Assembly (NCBI GenBank): GCA_016929985.1
Contig: JAFGIH010000548.1
Span: 1 to 12,551, forward strand
Direction: 5' to 3'
Length of the DNA stretch: 12,551 bases
Source of the DNA: Thermoleophilia bacterium
GTDB taxonomy: Bacteria > Actinomycetota > Thermoleophilia > RBG-16-64-13
The translations under genes and the position numbers were made by a program. Of the stretch, positions 1 through 7,749 are shown piece after piece; within the stretch, counting starts at the first letter, position 1; each line of letters starts with the position of its first letter. Below the pieces are notes generated by a model. The model worked only from the letters and a program-made list of their open reading frames with translations, was not told the origin of the DNA and did no database searches.

Positions 1-102
1 AGTGCCTACGAAGAACCGGACCACCCCGAGTTGGTGGTCGACACCTCCGCCGAGTCGCCCGAGCAGGCCGCCCAGCGTATCCTAGACCTACTCGCCCTCT
101 GA
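1..102 (+). CDS. cysC: Adenylyl-sulfate (APS) kinase, C-terminal fragment
   Basis: Frame 1 is open from the window edge to a TGA at 100-102 and encodes the last 33 residues of a protein. The fragment contains YEEPDHPELVVDT followed by a helix ending RILDLLAL. This matches the usual end of APS kinases, where a 'YE.P..PEL.vdT' strand is followed by a final helix. APS kinase phosphorylates adenylyl-sulfate to PAPS, the sulfate donor for sulfotransferases. The fragment lies 27 nt before the chosen start of cysD (6 nt before an alternative GTG), in the order cysC-cysD-cysN, which strongly supports the call. The P-loop and catalytic core lie outside the window, so intactness of this copy cannot be judged. 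It matters because the second kinase-like domain, at the C-terminus of CysN, appears inactive. Confidence 0.8.
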   Translation, partial: SAYEEPDHPELVVDTSAESPEQAAQRILDLLAL

Positions 103-118
103 ACAGGCGTGAGCGAAC

Positions 119-125
119 GGAAGGG
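119..125 (+). promoter_or_regulatory. Shine-Dalgarno site deciding the cysD start
   Basis: GGAAGGG sits 4 nt upstream of the ATG at 130. The in-frame GTG at 109 has only a weak AGG-like sequence before it, so 130 is preferred. Confidence 0.6.
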
Positions 126-129
126 CGCG

Positions 130-1077
130 ATGAAGACCACACCCAAGACGAAACCCGACCTCATCAAGTACACCGAGCGATCGACCAAGCCACTCCCCCC
201 GCACCTCAAGCGTTTGGAGAACACCTCCATCCACATCCTGCGCGAGGCATACGCGGCCTTCAACAACCTCTGCATGCTGTGGTCCATCGGCAAGGACTCC
301 ACCGTGCTGCTCTGGCTTGCCCGCAAGGCCTTCTTCGGGCACGTGCCCTTCCCGCTGGTGCACATCGACACCCATTTCAAGATCCGGGAGATGATCGAGT
401 ACCGCGACCGGCTCACCCGGGAATGGGGCCTCCAGATGGTGTACGGCGAGAACAAGGAGGCCTTGGAGGCCAAACAGACCTTCCCCGACGGGAACGTGGA
501 CCGCATCACCTGCTGCCGGTTGCTCAAGACCGAGGCGCTCAAGCACACGCTCGACGGCTCCTGGCCCCGCTGGCGCTTCAACCACCAGACCGACCGGTAC
601 GAGGTAGACAAGAACACCGAGCCCTACACCGGGGTCATCGTGGGAGCCCGCTCTGACGAGGAGGGCTCGCGCTCGAAAGAGCGGTACTTCTCTCCCCGCG
701 ACCGCGCTTCGAACTGGGACATCGCCGAACAACCCCCTGAGTTCTGGAGCTACTTCAAGATCGACTTCGCGCCCGGCACGCACGTGCGGGTGCACCCGCT
801 GCTGGACTGGACCGAGCTCAACATCTGGGAGTACATCGATCACGAAGGCGTGCCCACCGTCTCCCTGTATTACGACCAGGGGGACGGCATCCGGCGCCGC
901 TCGCTCGGGTGCGAACCCTGCACCGGTTACATACACTCGACCGCCAAGACGACGGCCGAGATCGTGGAAGAACTGCGGTCAGGTTCGCTCAGAAACATCG
1001 CGGAACGCTCCGGCCGGGCCCAAGACAAGGATGACGGCGGAGGTCTCGAGACCCTCCGCCGGGACGGGTACATGTAG
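130..1077 (+). CDS. cysD: Sulfate adenylyltransferase subunit 2 (ATP sulfurylase small subunit)
   Basis: This is the catalytic subunit of heterodimeric ATP sulfurylase. It makes adenylyl-sulfate from ATP and sulfate in the cytoplasm, driven by GTP hydrolysis in CysN. The product is 315 aa, close to the roughly 300 aa usual for CysD. The PP-loop SIGKDS is at residues 52-57, followed by the family-typical LWLARKAF. A conserved [24 protein letters not shown] segment lies in the middle, and the C-terminus has the family pattern of a 'SER.GRA.D.D' segment followed by a basic RRDGYM end. A GTG at 109 would add seven residues, but the ATG at 130 has the better ribosome site. The gene follows the cysC tail and ends 1 nt before the ATG of cysN, so the three are surely co-transcribed. 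Nothing appears broken. Confidence 0.95.
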   Translation: MKTTPKTKPDLIKYTERSTKPLPPHLKRLENTSIHILREAYAAFNNLCMLWSIGKDSTVLLWLARKAFFGHVPFPLVHIDTHFKIREMIEYRDRLTREWGLQMVYGENKEALEAKQTFPDGNVDRITCCRLLKTEALKHTLDGSWPRWRFNHQTDRYEVDKNTEPYTGVIVGARSDEEGSRSKERYFSPRDRASNWDIAEQPPEFWSYFKIDFAPGTHVRVHPLLDWTELNIWEYIDHEGVPTVSLYYDQGDGIRRRSLGCEPCTGYIHSTAKTTAEIVEELRSGSLRNIAERSGRAQDKDDGGGLETLRRDGYM

Positions 1078-1078
1078 C

Positions 1079-2983
1079 ATGGACGCCCCTGCCGCCACCC
1101 CCCCGGCGGGCCCGACCGCCGGCGCCCCCGAGAGCTCCACGGCGATGCACATCGTCATCGTCGGTCACGTGGACCACGGCAAGTCCACGGTGATCGGGCG
1201 GCTGCTGGCCGACACCGGCAGCCTTCCCGAAGGCAAGCTGGAGCAGGTGCGCGAGCGATGTGCCCGGACCTCGAAGCCTTTCGAGTACGCCTTCTTGCTG
1301 GATGCGCTCAAGGACGAGCAGTCCCAGGGCATCACCATCGACTCGGCCCGGGTGTTCTTCAGAAGTGCTCTACGCCACTACATCATCATCGATGCGCCCG
1401 GGCATATCGAGTTCCTCAAGAACATGATCACCGGAGCCGCGCGCGCCGAGGCCGCGCTCCTCGTGATCGACGCCGAGGAGGGTGTGCGCGAGAACTCCCG
1501 CCGGCATGGGTACATGCTCTCCATGCTCGGCATCGACCAGGTCGCTGTGTTGGTGAACAAGATGGACCTTGTCGGCTACAGCGAAGGTCGCTTCCACCAG
1601 ATCTGCGAGGAGTATCAGGCCTTCCTGGGCGAGCTGGGTGTGGAACCGGACGCCTTCGTGCCTGTGAGCGGGTTCGAGGGGGAGAATGTCGCCGGTCACG
1701 GAACGCACATGCCCTGGTACTCCGGGCCGACGGTCCTCGAGGTCCTGGATTCGTTCGAGGAACCGCAGACCGATGTCGATCTGCCCTTCCGCATGCCGGT
1801 GCAGGATGCCTACAAGTTCACCGCGTTCGGCGATACGCGCCGCATCATCGCGGGCACCGTGGTGGCGGGCACCTTGGGCATCGGCGACGAAGTGGTCTTC
1901 TATCCTTCGGGCAAGAAGACCACCGTGGCCACTATCGAGAGCTTCCCGGCGCTTCCGCCGGACACGCCCCCGCCTGTGGCCGGTCCGAGCGATGCCATCG
2001 GGTTCACACTGGCCGAGCAGCTGTATGTGAACCGGGGCCAGCTGGCCTGTAGGGCCGGCCAGCCTTCTCCTCGCGTGGGAACGAGGTTGCGCACCAGCGT
2101 CTTCTGGTTGGGGCGCGAACCCATGACCACCAGCAAGGAGTATCTGCTGCGGGTCGGCACGACCAAAGTACCTGTGTGGCTGGAGGAGATCACCCGGGTC
2201 ATCGATGCTTCCAACCTCGCCGCCCTTCCGGGCGCCGGCCAGATCGGCCGGCACGATGTGGCCGAATGTGTTCTGCGTTGTGAGCGACCCGTGGCTTTCG
2301 ATATCGGCGCCGAGCTGCTGGAGACCAGCCGGTTCGTCCTTATCGACGACTACGAGATCAGCGGTGGCGGGATCGTGCATGACACATTGCCCGACGACCA
2401 GAGTTGGGTACGTGACTCGGTGCTCCTGCGCAATCTCAAGTGGGAGCGGGGTGGGATCGCGAGGGATGAGCGGTGTGAGCGATACGGACAGACTCCCGCC
2501 CTGGTGCTGGTCACGGGTTCCGCCGACGCGCAGAGAAAGGATCTGGCCAGGGCGCTCGAGCGCGAGTTGTGGTCACGCGGCTGCCTCACCTACTATCTGG
2601 GCATCGGCAGCGTCGTCTACGGGGTGGACGCGGACCTCAAGCAGAGGGCGCCGGATAGCCGGCGCCATCACCGTGACGAGCACCTGCGGCGCTTCGCTGA
2701 AGTGGCCAACCTACTGCTGGACTCGGGAGTGATACTGGTGGCCACCGCCGCCGATCTGGATAAGCCCGACCTGGACATCGTACAGACGGCTCTCTCCGGC
2801 GAGCGCGTGCTACTGGTGCGGGTGGAAGCGGAGCCCTCGGCCGCGATGGCCGGTCGCGCCGAGGGGGACGCCGTCATTACCCCGGTGACGGTGGATGTCG
2901 GCGAGCCGCTCGACCAGGCCGTCGGCCGGCTGGTGAGCGCGCTGCGGGATGTTCTCGACGCCTCCGAAGAAGGACCGCGATGA
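1079..2983 (+). CDS. cysN: Sulfate adenylyltransferase subunit 1 (GTPase) with degenerate APS-kinase-like C-terminal domain
   Basis: This is the GTPase subunit of ATP sulfurylase, an EF-Tu relative. The product is 634 aa, longer than a stand-alone CysN of about 475 aa and near the length of CysN-CysC fusions. G1 is GHVDHGKST at residues 29-37, where many CysN have GSVDDGKST. A QGITID segment, G3 DAPGH at 105-109 and G4 NKMD at 160-163 follow. Beta-barrel domains occupy roughly 235-450. Residues about 475-634 align by eye with APS kinase, including an '[17 protein letters not shown]' helix, but the P-loop position reads GSADAQRKD (from residue 480) rather than GLSGSGKST. The DGDN motif position reads GIGSV (from 508). 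The domain is therefore probably not a working kinase. I chose the ATG at 1079, 1 nt after the cysD stop. An in-frame ATG at 1031 would overlap cysD, and another at 1145 would drop the low-complexity Pro/Ala leader. Confidence 0.93.
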   Translation: MDAPAATPPAGPTAGAPESSTAMHIVIVGHVDHGKSTVIGRLLADTGSLPEGKLEQVRERCARTSKPFEYAFLLDALKDEQSQGITIDSARVFFRSALRHYIIIDAPGHIEFLKNMITGAARAEAALLVIDAEEGVRENSRRHGYMLSMLGIDQVAVLVNKMDLVGYSEGRFHQICEEYQAFLGELGVEPDAFVPVSGFEGENVAGHGTHMPWYSGPTVLEVLDSFEEPQTDVDLPFRMPVQDAYKFTAFGDTRRIIAGTVVAGTLGIGDEVVFYPSGKKTTVATIESFPALPPDTPPPVAGPSDAIGFTLAEQLYVNRGQLACRAGQPSPRVGTRLRTSVFWLGREPMTTSKEYLLRVGTTKVPVWLEEITRVIDASNLAALPGAGQIGRHDVAECVLRCERPVAFDIGAELLETSRFVLIDDYEISGGGIVHDTLPDDQSWVRDSVLLRNLKWERGGIARDERCERYGQTPALVLVTGSADAQRKDLARALERELWSRGCLTYYLGIGSVVYGVDADLKQRAPDSRRHHRDEHLRRFAEVANLLLDSGVILVATAADLDKPDLDIVQTALSGERVLLVRVEAEPSAAMAGRAEGDAVITPVTVDVGEPLDQAVGRLVSALRDVLDASEEGPR

Positions 2984-3969
2984 GCGCCGTCACCCAGAGC
3001 TGGGTCGCTCCGCAGGGGCTGAGGATCCCCGACTTCATCATCTGCGGCGCCATGAAGTGCGGCACCACCACACTGCACCACGTTTTGGACCAGCACCCAC
3101 GCGTGTACGTGGCGAAGGGCGAGGTGCACTTCTTCGACATGGACAGCCCTCTCCACCACCCCCGTTTCAGTTACTTCAACGGCCGGGAGTGGCGGACGCC
3201 CCGTCTCGAAGACGACCCGCACAGGTACTGGGAGTGGTACTCGTCACATTTTGCCGGTGCGACGGCGGACCAGATCGTCGGTGAGGATTCCACTCTGTAC
3301 ATGCTCTCCGAGACGGCCGCCCAGAGGATCGCCGCACAGCCCAAGCCGATCAGGCTCCTGATCCTCTTGCGCCACCCCACCCACAGGGCCTATTCGCAGT
3401 ACTGGCACATGCTGGTGAACGGCCGGGCCCGCTACAGCTTCGAAGAGACCCTGCGGTACGAGCCGTACACTGTGCTCAACAGGAGTTTGTATGTGCAGCA
3501 GCTGCGGAGCTTCCTCGCCCACGTGGAGCGAGAACGGGTCAAAGTGGTGCTCTTCGAAGACCTGGTGGCCGACAGACCCGCCGTGTTGCGGGAGGTATGT
3601 GGGCACATCGGTGTGGACTACGGACAGCTCCCGGCAGACTCGCTCGACATCCATTACAACCGGTCGCGGCTTCCAAGATTCCCCGGTCTGCAACTGACGA
3701 TGAACAAGCTGTTCCGGGGGCAGGCCACGCTGCCGGTCGGCCCGCGCGTTCCCACCGCGTTGACGTCGCGGGTGAGCGCCAAGGTGGCCATGGCTAAGGC
3801 GGCGCACAAGGCGTATCGAGCCGTGAATCCCTTGACCGACAGACGCCCGCCGGCCATGAGAGAATCGACGCGTCGATTCCTGGATGACTACTTCAGGAAG
3901 GAGCTGGAGGGCATAGACGAGCTCGTGGGCCGGAGCGTGTGGTCCACGTGGTTCGAGCGGGACGGTTGA
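2980..3969 (+). CDS. PAPS-dependent sulfotransferase, NDST-like
   Basis: This 329-aa protein is a sulfotransferase that should transfer sulfate from PAPS to an acceptor, most likely a glycan. The 5'-phosphosulfate-binding loop is at residues 22-36 ([15 protein letters not shown]). It is followed by a KGEVHFFD segment (46-53), resembling the KE..FF region around the catalytic glutamate of heparan N-sulfotransferases. The 3'-phosphate-binding motif is at 130-141, with R131 and S139 in the canonical R-x7-S spacing. 'EWYSSHF' and 'GEDSTLYM' also fit this family. There is no signal peptide or membrane segment, so it is probably cytoplasmic. Its ATG overlaps the cysN stop (ATGA), with an AGAAGGA ribosome site near 2967-2973. 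It is thus translationally coupled to PAPS synthesis. The acceptor cannot be inferred from sequence. Confidence 0.9.
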   Translation: MSAVTQSWVAPQGLRIPDFIICGAMKCGTTTLHHVLDQHPRVYVAKGEVHFFDMDSPLHHPRFSYFNGREWRTPRLEDDPHRYWEWYSSHFAGATADQIVGEDSTLYMLSETAAQRIAAQPKPIRLLILLRHPTHRAYSQYWHMLVNGRARYSFEETLRYEPYTVLNRSLYVQQLRSFLAHVERERVKVVLFEDLVADRPAVLREVCGHIGVDYGQLPADSLDIHYNRSRLPRFPGLQLTMNKLFRGQATLPVGPRVPTALTSRVSAKVAMAKAAHKAYRAVNPLTDRRPPAMRESTRRFLDDYFRKELEGIDELVGRSVWSTWFERDG

Positions 3970-3985
3970 CGGCGACCTCCCGGGA

Positions 3986-4002
3986 TCGACGTCACTCGTC
4001 GA
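3986..4002. terminator. Short hairpin between convergent genes, possible weak terminator
   Basis: TCGACG (3986-3991) and CGTCGA (3997-4002) form a perfect 6-bp stem with a 5-nt loop in the junction where two operons converge. It overlaps the stop codon of the minus-strand gene and has no T-tract on either side, so intrinsic termination is doubtful. The convergent genes are separated by only 22 nt. Confidence 0.25.
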
Positions 4003-4771
4003 AGAACGGCGCCCACTCCGTGTCCGCGAACGCGGCTCTCAGCTCCTCGTAGTTCGCGATCGCGTCTTTGATGGGCCCGGGGTTCTGCTTCGTCATCTGC
4101 GTTCTGGGCGACACGTATTCCACGCCGAGGAAGTCCGTGACCGCGCGGAACACCTGGTCGCGGTCGCTCACCAGATCCTCGTAGTAGACCGTCAGAACCC
4201 GGTGCCCACTGAAGGTCTCATCGCCGGACTCCTCCCACGCCCTCGTCTGCTCGAACCCCGCGGCCAGCTCGTCAACGGTGAACGTCACCCGCACGGGTCC
4301 GCTCCCGTGGGGACGGGGCTCGCCCCTGGATACCCACACGTCCTCGGCCTCGGCGATCTTGTGCGAGAGCAGCGTGCGCAGGGTGTTGCGCCTCTTCAGG
4401 TGGATCACGTGGAGGTCGTCGATGGACCGGAGCTCCTCCCAGATGCGGGACGACGGATCATCCTGCGGATGGTAGTAGAAGATCTTGAACCCTCTGGCCT
4501 TGATGTAGCGCGGTTGCTTGGAGAAGGTCTTGGCCAGCAGGGTCTGCAGGTCGCGTCCTTTCAGCCTGCTGAAGACCTCGCCGTCGGCGCGGATCTGCGG
4601 ATGTGACCGCAGCAGCGACATGAGCAGCTTGGACCCGGTGCGTGCCCTGGACAGCACGATGAAACGCCGGTAGTCGGTGCTGCCGGCGACGCGCAGGAGC
4701 CGGTACCGCACCTCCGCCCACGCCCTTCGGGGGTCCTTCGCCGCTTTGCGGATCGACCGTATGAGGGTCAT
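3992..4771 (-). CDS. Sulfotransferase, NodH/Stf0-like
   Basis: This 259-aa protein has the sulfotransferase fold signature. The 5'-PAPS loop is SRARTGSKLLMSLL at residues 41-54, followed by RSHPQIRADGEVF (55-67). The pattern of PRTG-type loop, then HP, then a G-E pair resembles NodH, the Nod-factor sulfotransferase, and the Stf0 trehalose sulfotransferase. A 'LKRRNTLRTLLSHKIA' segment corresponds to the 3'-phosphate-binding region in that group, and 'YYEDLVSDRDQVFRAVTDFLGVEY' is the typical C-terminal motif. NodH and Stf0 act on saccharide acceptors, so a sugar acceptor is likely but not proven. The first 35 residues are basic (many Arg/Lys) and not hydrophobic, so there is no signal peptide. 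The start lies 7 nt after the stop of the beta-helix gene. No strong ribosome site is visible, suggesting translational coupling. It is dissimilar from the other two sulfotransferases outside the PAPS motifs. Confidence 0.85.
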   Translation of the reverse strand: MTLIRSIRKAAKDPRRAWAEVRYRLLRVAGSTDYRRFIVLSRARTGSKLLMSLLRSHPQIRADGEVFSRLKGRDLQTLLAKTFSKQPRYIKARGFKIFYYHPQDDPSSRIWEELRSIDDLHVIHLKRRNTLRTLLSHKIAEAEDVWVSRGEPRPHGSGPVRVTFTVDELAAGFEQTRAWEESGDETFSGHRVLTVYYEDLVSDRDQVFRAVTDFLGVEYVSPRTQMTKQNPGPIKDAIANYEELRAAFADTEWAPFFDE

Positions 4772-4778
4772 CGCGCGC

Positions 4779-6419
4779 TCATGGCTCTATTGCTCCGAAG
4801 CCCTTCCAGACACCGGGGCTTCCTCCCTCCACGCACACCCATCCGATGTACCCTGCAGCGGACGGATCCGAGTTCCAGCAGACGTCACCCTTGGCGAACG
4901 CACCCACGCTGGGGGCGGCGGCGCCGTAGAGCTTCGGAGGCTCGAAGACGCCTGGGATCTGGTAGTGCCGCCCCTGGAGAGCGGTCACGGCGCCCAGGAG
5001 GAACGTTACCGGGGTGGCCCCATGCTGCACGAAGCGGATGGAGACGTTCGCCGCCGACTCCAAGCCGGTGGTCCGCACGACGCAGTACTCTTGCCATTCG
5101 TCCCAGAGGAAGTTATCGGCGGCCTCATACCCCGCGTTGGTGAACAGGCCGAACTGGCCCTGGAAGACTCCGTCCGCATCCTCGTTGAAGAGCTGGGGCC
5201 TGACCACACCGGCGGTCCCGCCGGTCCGCTTGAGCCAGAAGCGGAGAGAGAGGGTGCCGCTCTTGGCGGGGTCGAAGTGGAAGGGCGCCGTCTTGACTCC
5301 GTGTCCGTTGCCGGCAGCCGTGACCTCGAGCACTCTGCCCACTCCCGGCTCCGGGGGAAGGTCGCCTGTCCCCTCGGACAGGGCGGCGGCCCCGGTGGGC
5401 GTCCAGGCCACGGGTTGCCCCGCGGCGGTCCAGCGCGAGAAATCCCCGTTCCTGAGCAGCCCGGCTTCCACCAGCCTGCCGCGCCCACCCCAGTGCTCCC
5501 AGGAGTTCTCCCCCTTCTCGGCCTTGTCGATGACGGCCAGGTTGTGGGGATGGTGCAGATCGTACAGGTGGTACGGCACCCCTATCACCTGGCAGCGCTC
5601 ACAGCCGGTGTCGAAGTACACGTCACACTGCTCGTCGGTGCGGGGGAGGAGCTGGACGGCCTTCTCGGGGTGGTTCTCGAACCTGGCCCCGATCACCAGG
5701 TTCCGTCTGGACTTCCCGGTGAAGTAGACACCCTGGTTGAACTGCTCGAAGCCGCCCCCGCAGACCATGATCCCGGTGTCGTCGAGGGAATGGATGCCCC
5801 GCCCGCAGTAGCTGAACGTGCAGGTGGTGACATAGAGAGCGTTGGAGTTGTTGGAACACAGCCCGGTGCCGCCCGGCAGGTTGGCCTCCTTGCCGGTGAG
5901 TCTGTGTGCGCTTGTGCCGGGCGTGGCGGCGCACTGGATGTAGGAGTCGCGGATGCTGGTATAGAAGCTGCTGCTCAAGTGGATGGCGCAGTCGTCATAG
6001 CTCCCCGGCCTCGGCTTCGTGAGGTGGAAGCGGCAGTTGTCGATCAGCCCGAAGTGGCTGGACTCCAGGGCGAGCATCCTGATGCTGCCGTCACCGGCTC
6101 GGTTGCAGCGAAGCTGCAGGTCCCGCAGCGCGAAATGGTTGCAGCCGGAGCCCACGTTGATGAGGGTGGGGATATCTCCTTGGAGCACGCTGGTCCTCCG
6201 ACCCTCGCCTCGAAAGGTCACACCCGCTACCGTGGGCGAGAGGGGTGATGTCAACGTGTACGTCCCGCGGGGGAAGAAGAGAACGCCGCCGATGCCCGCC
6301 TTTTCCAGGTCGGTGAGTGCAGCCCGGATGGCAGAGGTGTCGTCGGTCTTGCCGTCACCCGCCGCGCCGTACTGCTTGACGCTCAACAGGTCCCCCGCCG
6401 GGGCCGATCTGGCCCCCAT
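4779..6419 (-). CDS. Right-handed beta-helix protein (pectate lyase 3 family) with tailspike-like C-terminus
   Basis: The product is 546 aa. Residues about 12-30 carry VKQYGAAGDGKTDDT, the hallmark N-terminal strand of the Pectate_lyase_3 family. Residues to about 300 show the short repetitive strands of a parallel beta-helix ('LRDLQLRC', 'LIDNCRFHL', 'IRDSYIQC', 'VTTCTFSYC'). From about 320 to 470 there is a separate domain starting NGDFSRWT, resembling carbohydrate-binding jelly-roll modules. The last 40 residues (GDVCWNSD, GYIGWVCVEGG, GVWKGFGAIEP) resemble C-termini seen on phage tailspikes and other beta-helix proteins. It probably cleaves, epimerises or binds a polysaccharide; the reaction cannot be assigned. 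No signal peptide or transmembrane helix is visible. I chose the ATG at 6419 because GAGGAAGG precedes it; an in-frame ATG at 6443 would add eight residues. It lies between the amidotransferase and sulfotransferase genes of one operon. Confidence 0.85.
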   Translation of the reverse strand: MGARSAPAGDLLSVKQYGAAGDGKTDDTSAIRAALTDLEKAGIGGVLFFPRGTYTLTSPLSPTVAGVTFRGEGRRTSVLQGDIPTLINVGSGCNHFALRDLQLRCNRAGDGSIRMLALESSHFGLIDNCRFHLTKPRPGSYDDCAIHLSSSFYTSIRDSYIQCAATPGTSAHRLTGKEANLPGGTGLCSNNSNALYVTTCTFSYCGRGIHSLDDTGIMVCGGGFEQFNQGVYFTGKSRRNLVIGARFENHPEKAVQLLPRTDEQCDVYFDTGCERCQVIGVPYHLYDLHHPHNLAVIDKAEKGENSWEHWGGRGRLVEAGLLRNGDFSRWTAAGQPVAWTPTGAAALSEGTGDLPPEPGVGRVLEVTAAGNGHGVKTAPFHFDPAKSGTLSLRFWLKRTGGTAGVVRPQLFNEDADGVFQGQFGLFTNAGYEAADNFLWDEWQEYCVVRTTGLESAANVSIRFVQHGATPVTFLLGAVTALQGRHYQIPGVFEPPKLYGAAAPSVGAFAKGDVCWNSDPSAAGYIGWVCVEGGSPGVWKGFGAIEP

Positions 6420-6423
6420 GTCG

Positions 6424-6431
6424 CCTTCCTC
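6424..6431 (-). promoter_or_regulatory. Shine-Dalgarno site for the beta-helix gene
   Basis: On the minus strand GAGGAAGG ends 4 nt before the ATG at 6419. The alternative ATG at 6443 has only AGAGAG-type sequence upstream, so the shorter start is preferred. Confidence 0.5.
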
Positions 6432-6469
6432 GTTCGATGGCATGGCTCTCTCTACCCGTCCCGGCGTGA

Positions 6470-7573
6470 CTATCTGAGCAGGCGAGCGATCCGCTTCAGC
6501 GTCCTGAAGGTGGCGCTCTGCTCGTTGGAGAAATCTGTGAAGTGCGCCCGCCCTATCGCCTCTTCGAACTCCGGTCTTGTCACCCCTATCCGGTCCAGGA
6601 ACATCTCGAGCACAGCCGGCTCTTCCCTGGGTTCTTCAGCCTCTGCGCGCTCCAATGCCTCTTGCCGGGACAGCTTGCCGTTTCGCACTCGGTTTGCATA
6701 TCCGCCGGTGACCTCGCTGAAGCCCCACTTCCTGCAGGCCAGGTAGTCCTTGATGGTGCTGACCAGGCAGTCTCCGTGCTCCAGACCTTCGGAAGGCGGC
6801 TCCCAGCCCAACTCCTCCTGCAGGGTCTCCAGCAGGCCCTCCTTCATCGGGTTGACGTGCTCGAACAGGTCGATGGTCCGTGGACCCAAGCCCGCCATCC
6901 GCAGCAACGCATCGCGTGTGTACCTCCTGCGCACCAGGGTCTGGAGGGCGCCGGTCTTCATATGGCCGTCGACCACGTTCCAGAAGTACGGGATGTTGCC
7001 GTACTTGGAGATGCTCATGCCGTGGATGGCGGCCTGCCAGCGGCGCGAATTCCCCGTCACTATCAGCGGGATCCCGTACTGCCGCGCCAGCCTGATGCCG
7101 CTCTCGGCGATGATGCGGTTGCACGGAGCGCAGAAGTCACCGGTCCGGCTCAGGAACAGCCGGTAGAGGTCGAACAGCGTGCGCTGACTGGGCTTGACCT
7201 GCACGAAATCGACTCCGAGCCTCTCCACCGCCGTCTTGATGTTCAGAGCCGCGGTGACCGACTGGAAGCCATTGTCGAAGTTGAAGGCCAGGACGTTCAT
7301 GCCGTACGTGCGGGCGCAGGTGTGGAGGGCGTACATGCTGTCTTTGCCGCCGCTTATAGGCACCAGGCAGTCGTACGACCGGGTCTTCTTGCCGGCGGCC
7401 TGCAGGCGGCGCGCGAACTCCGCTTCGCGGGCGGCCTGGACCTCCGCGTCGACGGCGCCGTATCTCTTCTGGTAGGCCCGGCAGTAGTCACACGTGCCCG
7501 CGCTGTCAAGAGATATCAGCGGCGGGGTCTCGGGAAGGATGCACGTATCGCATCGTCTGGATGGCAGGTCCAC
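6470..7573 (-). CDS. N-acetyl sugar amidotransferase-like PP-loop enzyme
   Basis: This 367-aa protein begins with a GTG. A zinc-finger-like pair, C8-x2-C11 and C28-x2-C31, surrounds the LPETPP and SAGTCDYC segments. The ATP-pyrophosphatase PP-loop SGGKDS is at residues 74-79, a 'FNFDNGF' strand follows at 97-103, and a second CxxC (C148, C151) sits in GDFCAPC. This order is that of the WbpG/PseA group, which converts an acetamido group of an N-acetyl sugar to acetamidino during O-antigen or related glycan synthesis. WbpG-type enzymes take ammonia from HisH/HisF-like partners; none is encoded in this window. Upstream is AAAGG about 8-9 nt before the GTG, and no better start is in frame. It is the first gene of the minus-strand operon, 50 nt before the beta-helix start I chose (26 nt before the alternative). 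The fold and motifs are clear; the exact sugar substrate is not. Confidence 0.85.
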   Translation of the reverse strand: MDLPSRRCDTCILPETPPLISLDSAGTCDYCRAYQKRYGAVDAEVQAAREAEFARRLQAAGKKTRSYDCLVPISGGKDSMYALHTCARTYGMNVLAFNFDNGFQSVTAALNIKTAVERLGVDFVQVKPSQRTLFDLYRLFLSRTGDFCAPCNRIIAESGIRLARQYGIPLIVTGNSRRWQAAIHGMSISKYGNIPYFWNVVDGHMKTGALQTLVRRRYTRDALLRMAGLGPRTIDLFEHVNPMKEGLLETLQEELGWEPPSEGLEHGDCLVSTIKDYLACRKWGFSEVTGGYANRVRNGKLSRQEALERAEAEEPREEPAVLEMFLDRIGVTRPEFEEAIGRAHFTDFSNEQSATFRTLKRIARLLR

Positions 7574-7631
7574 TGGCCAACCTTTCGTGTCGCATGGATG
7601 CCGGCGTCAGGACGTCTGAGCGACGCAGTCC

Positions 7632-7641
7632 GCCGGCCGGC
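7632..7641. repeat. 10-bp palindrome in the divergent intergenic region
   Basis: GCCGGCCGGC is a perfect palindrome, flanked by a direct repeat CAGTC (7626-7630 and 7641-7645). It lies between the divergent starts at 7573 and 7750 and upstream of the plus-strand promoter. It could be an operator, but such palindromes are not rare in GC-rich DNA. Confidence 0.25.
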
Positions 7642-7676
7642 AGTCTCGCGCCGCGCACACAGCCTGAGGCGCCCGC

Positions 7677-7705
7677 TTGACAGCCCTACCGGCGGATTCT
7701 AGACT
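7677..7705 (+). promoter_or_regulatory. Sigma-70-type promoter for the third sulfotransferase gene
   Basis: A perfect -35 hexamer TTGACA (7677-7682) is followed by an optimal 17-bp spacer and TAGACT (7700-7705), four of six matches to TATAAT. Transcription would begin near 7712, leaving a leader of about 38 nt before the ATG at 7750. It is well placed just upstream of a gene that starts its own unit. Confidence 0.6.
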
Positions 7706-7708
7706 CGC

Positions 7709-7718
7709 GGGCGCGCCC
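7709..7718. promoter_or_regulatory. 10-bp palindrome at the predicted transcription start, possible operator
   Basis: GGGCGCGCCC is a perfect palindrome covering the predicted start site about 7 nt after the -10 element. A repressor binding here would block the promoter. This is inference only; the palindrome is short and GC-only. Confidence 0.25.
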
Positions 7719-7749
7719 ACGCAAGGACCACTGGACCCAAAGGACCGGT

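Noticed and set aside
88..936. 282-codon open frame on the minus strand opposite cysD
   Set aside because: It is antisense to a clearly recognisable cysD. The Val/Pro/Gly/His-rich composition is typical of antisense frames in GC-rich genes, and no motif is seen.
1370..2380. 336-codon minus-strand frame inside cysN
   Set aside because: CysN motifs G1, G3 and G4 are intact on the plus strand, and the antisense product has no recognisable features.
4677..6248. 523-codon open frame on the plus strand opposite the beta-helix gene
   Set aside because: The minus-strand product has family motifs and domains; the plus-strand product is low-complexity without motifs, an expected shadow at high GC.
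6542..7702. 386-codon plus-strand frame opposite the amidotransferase
   Set aside because: The opposite strand has the PP-loop and ordered CxxC motifs; this frame has none and runs into the promoter region.
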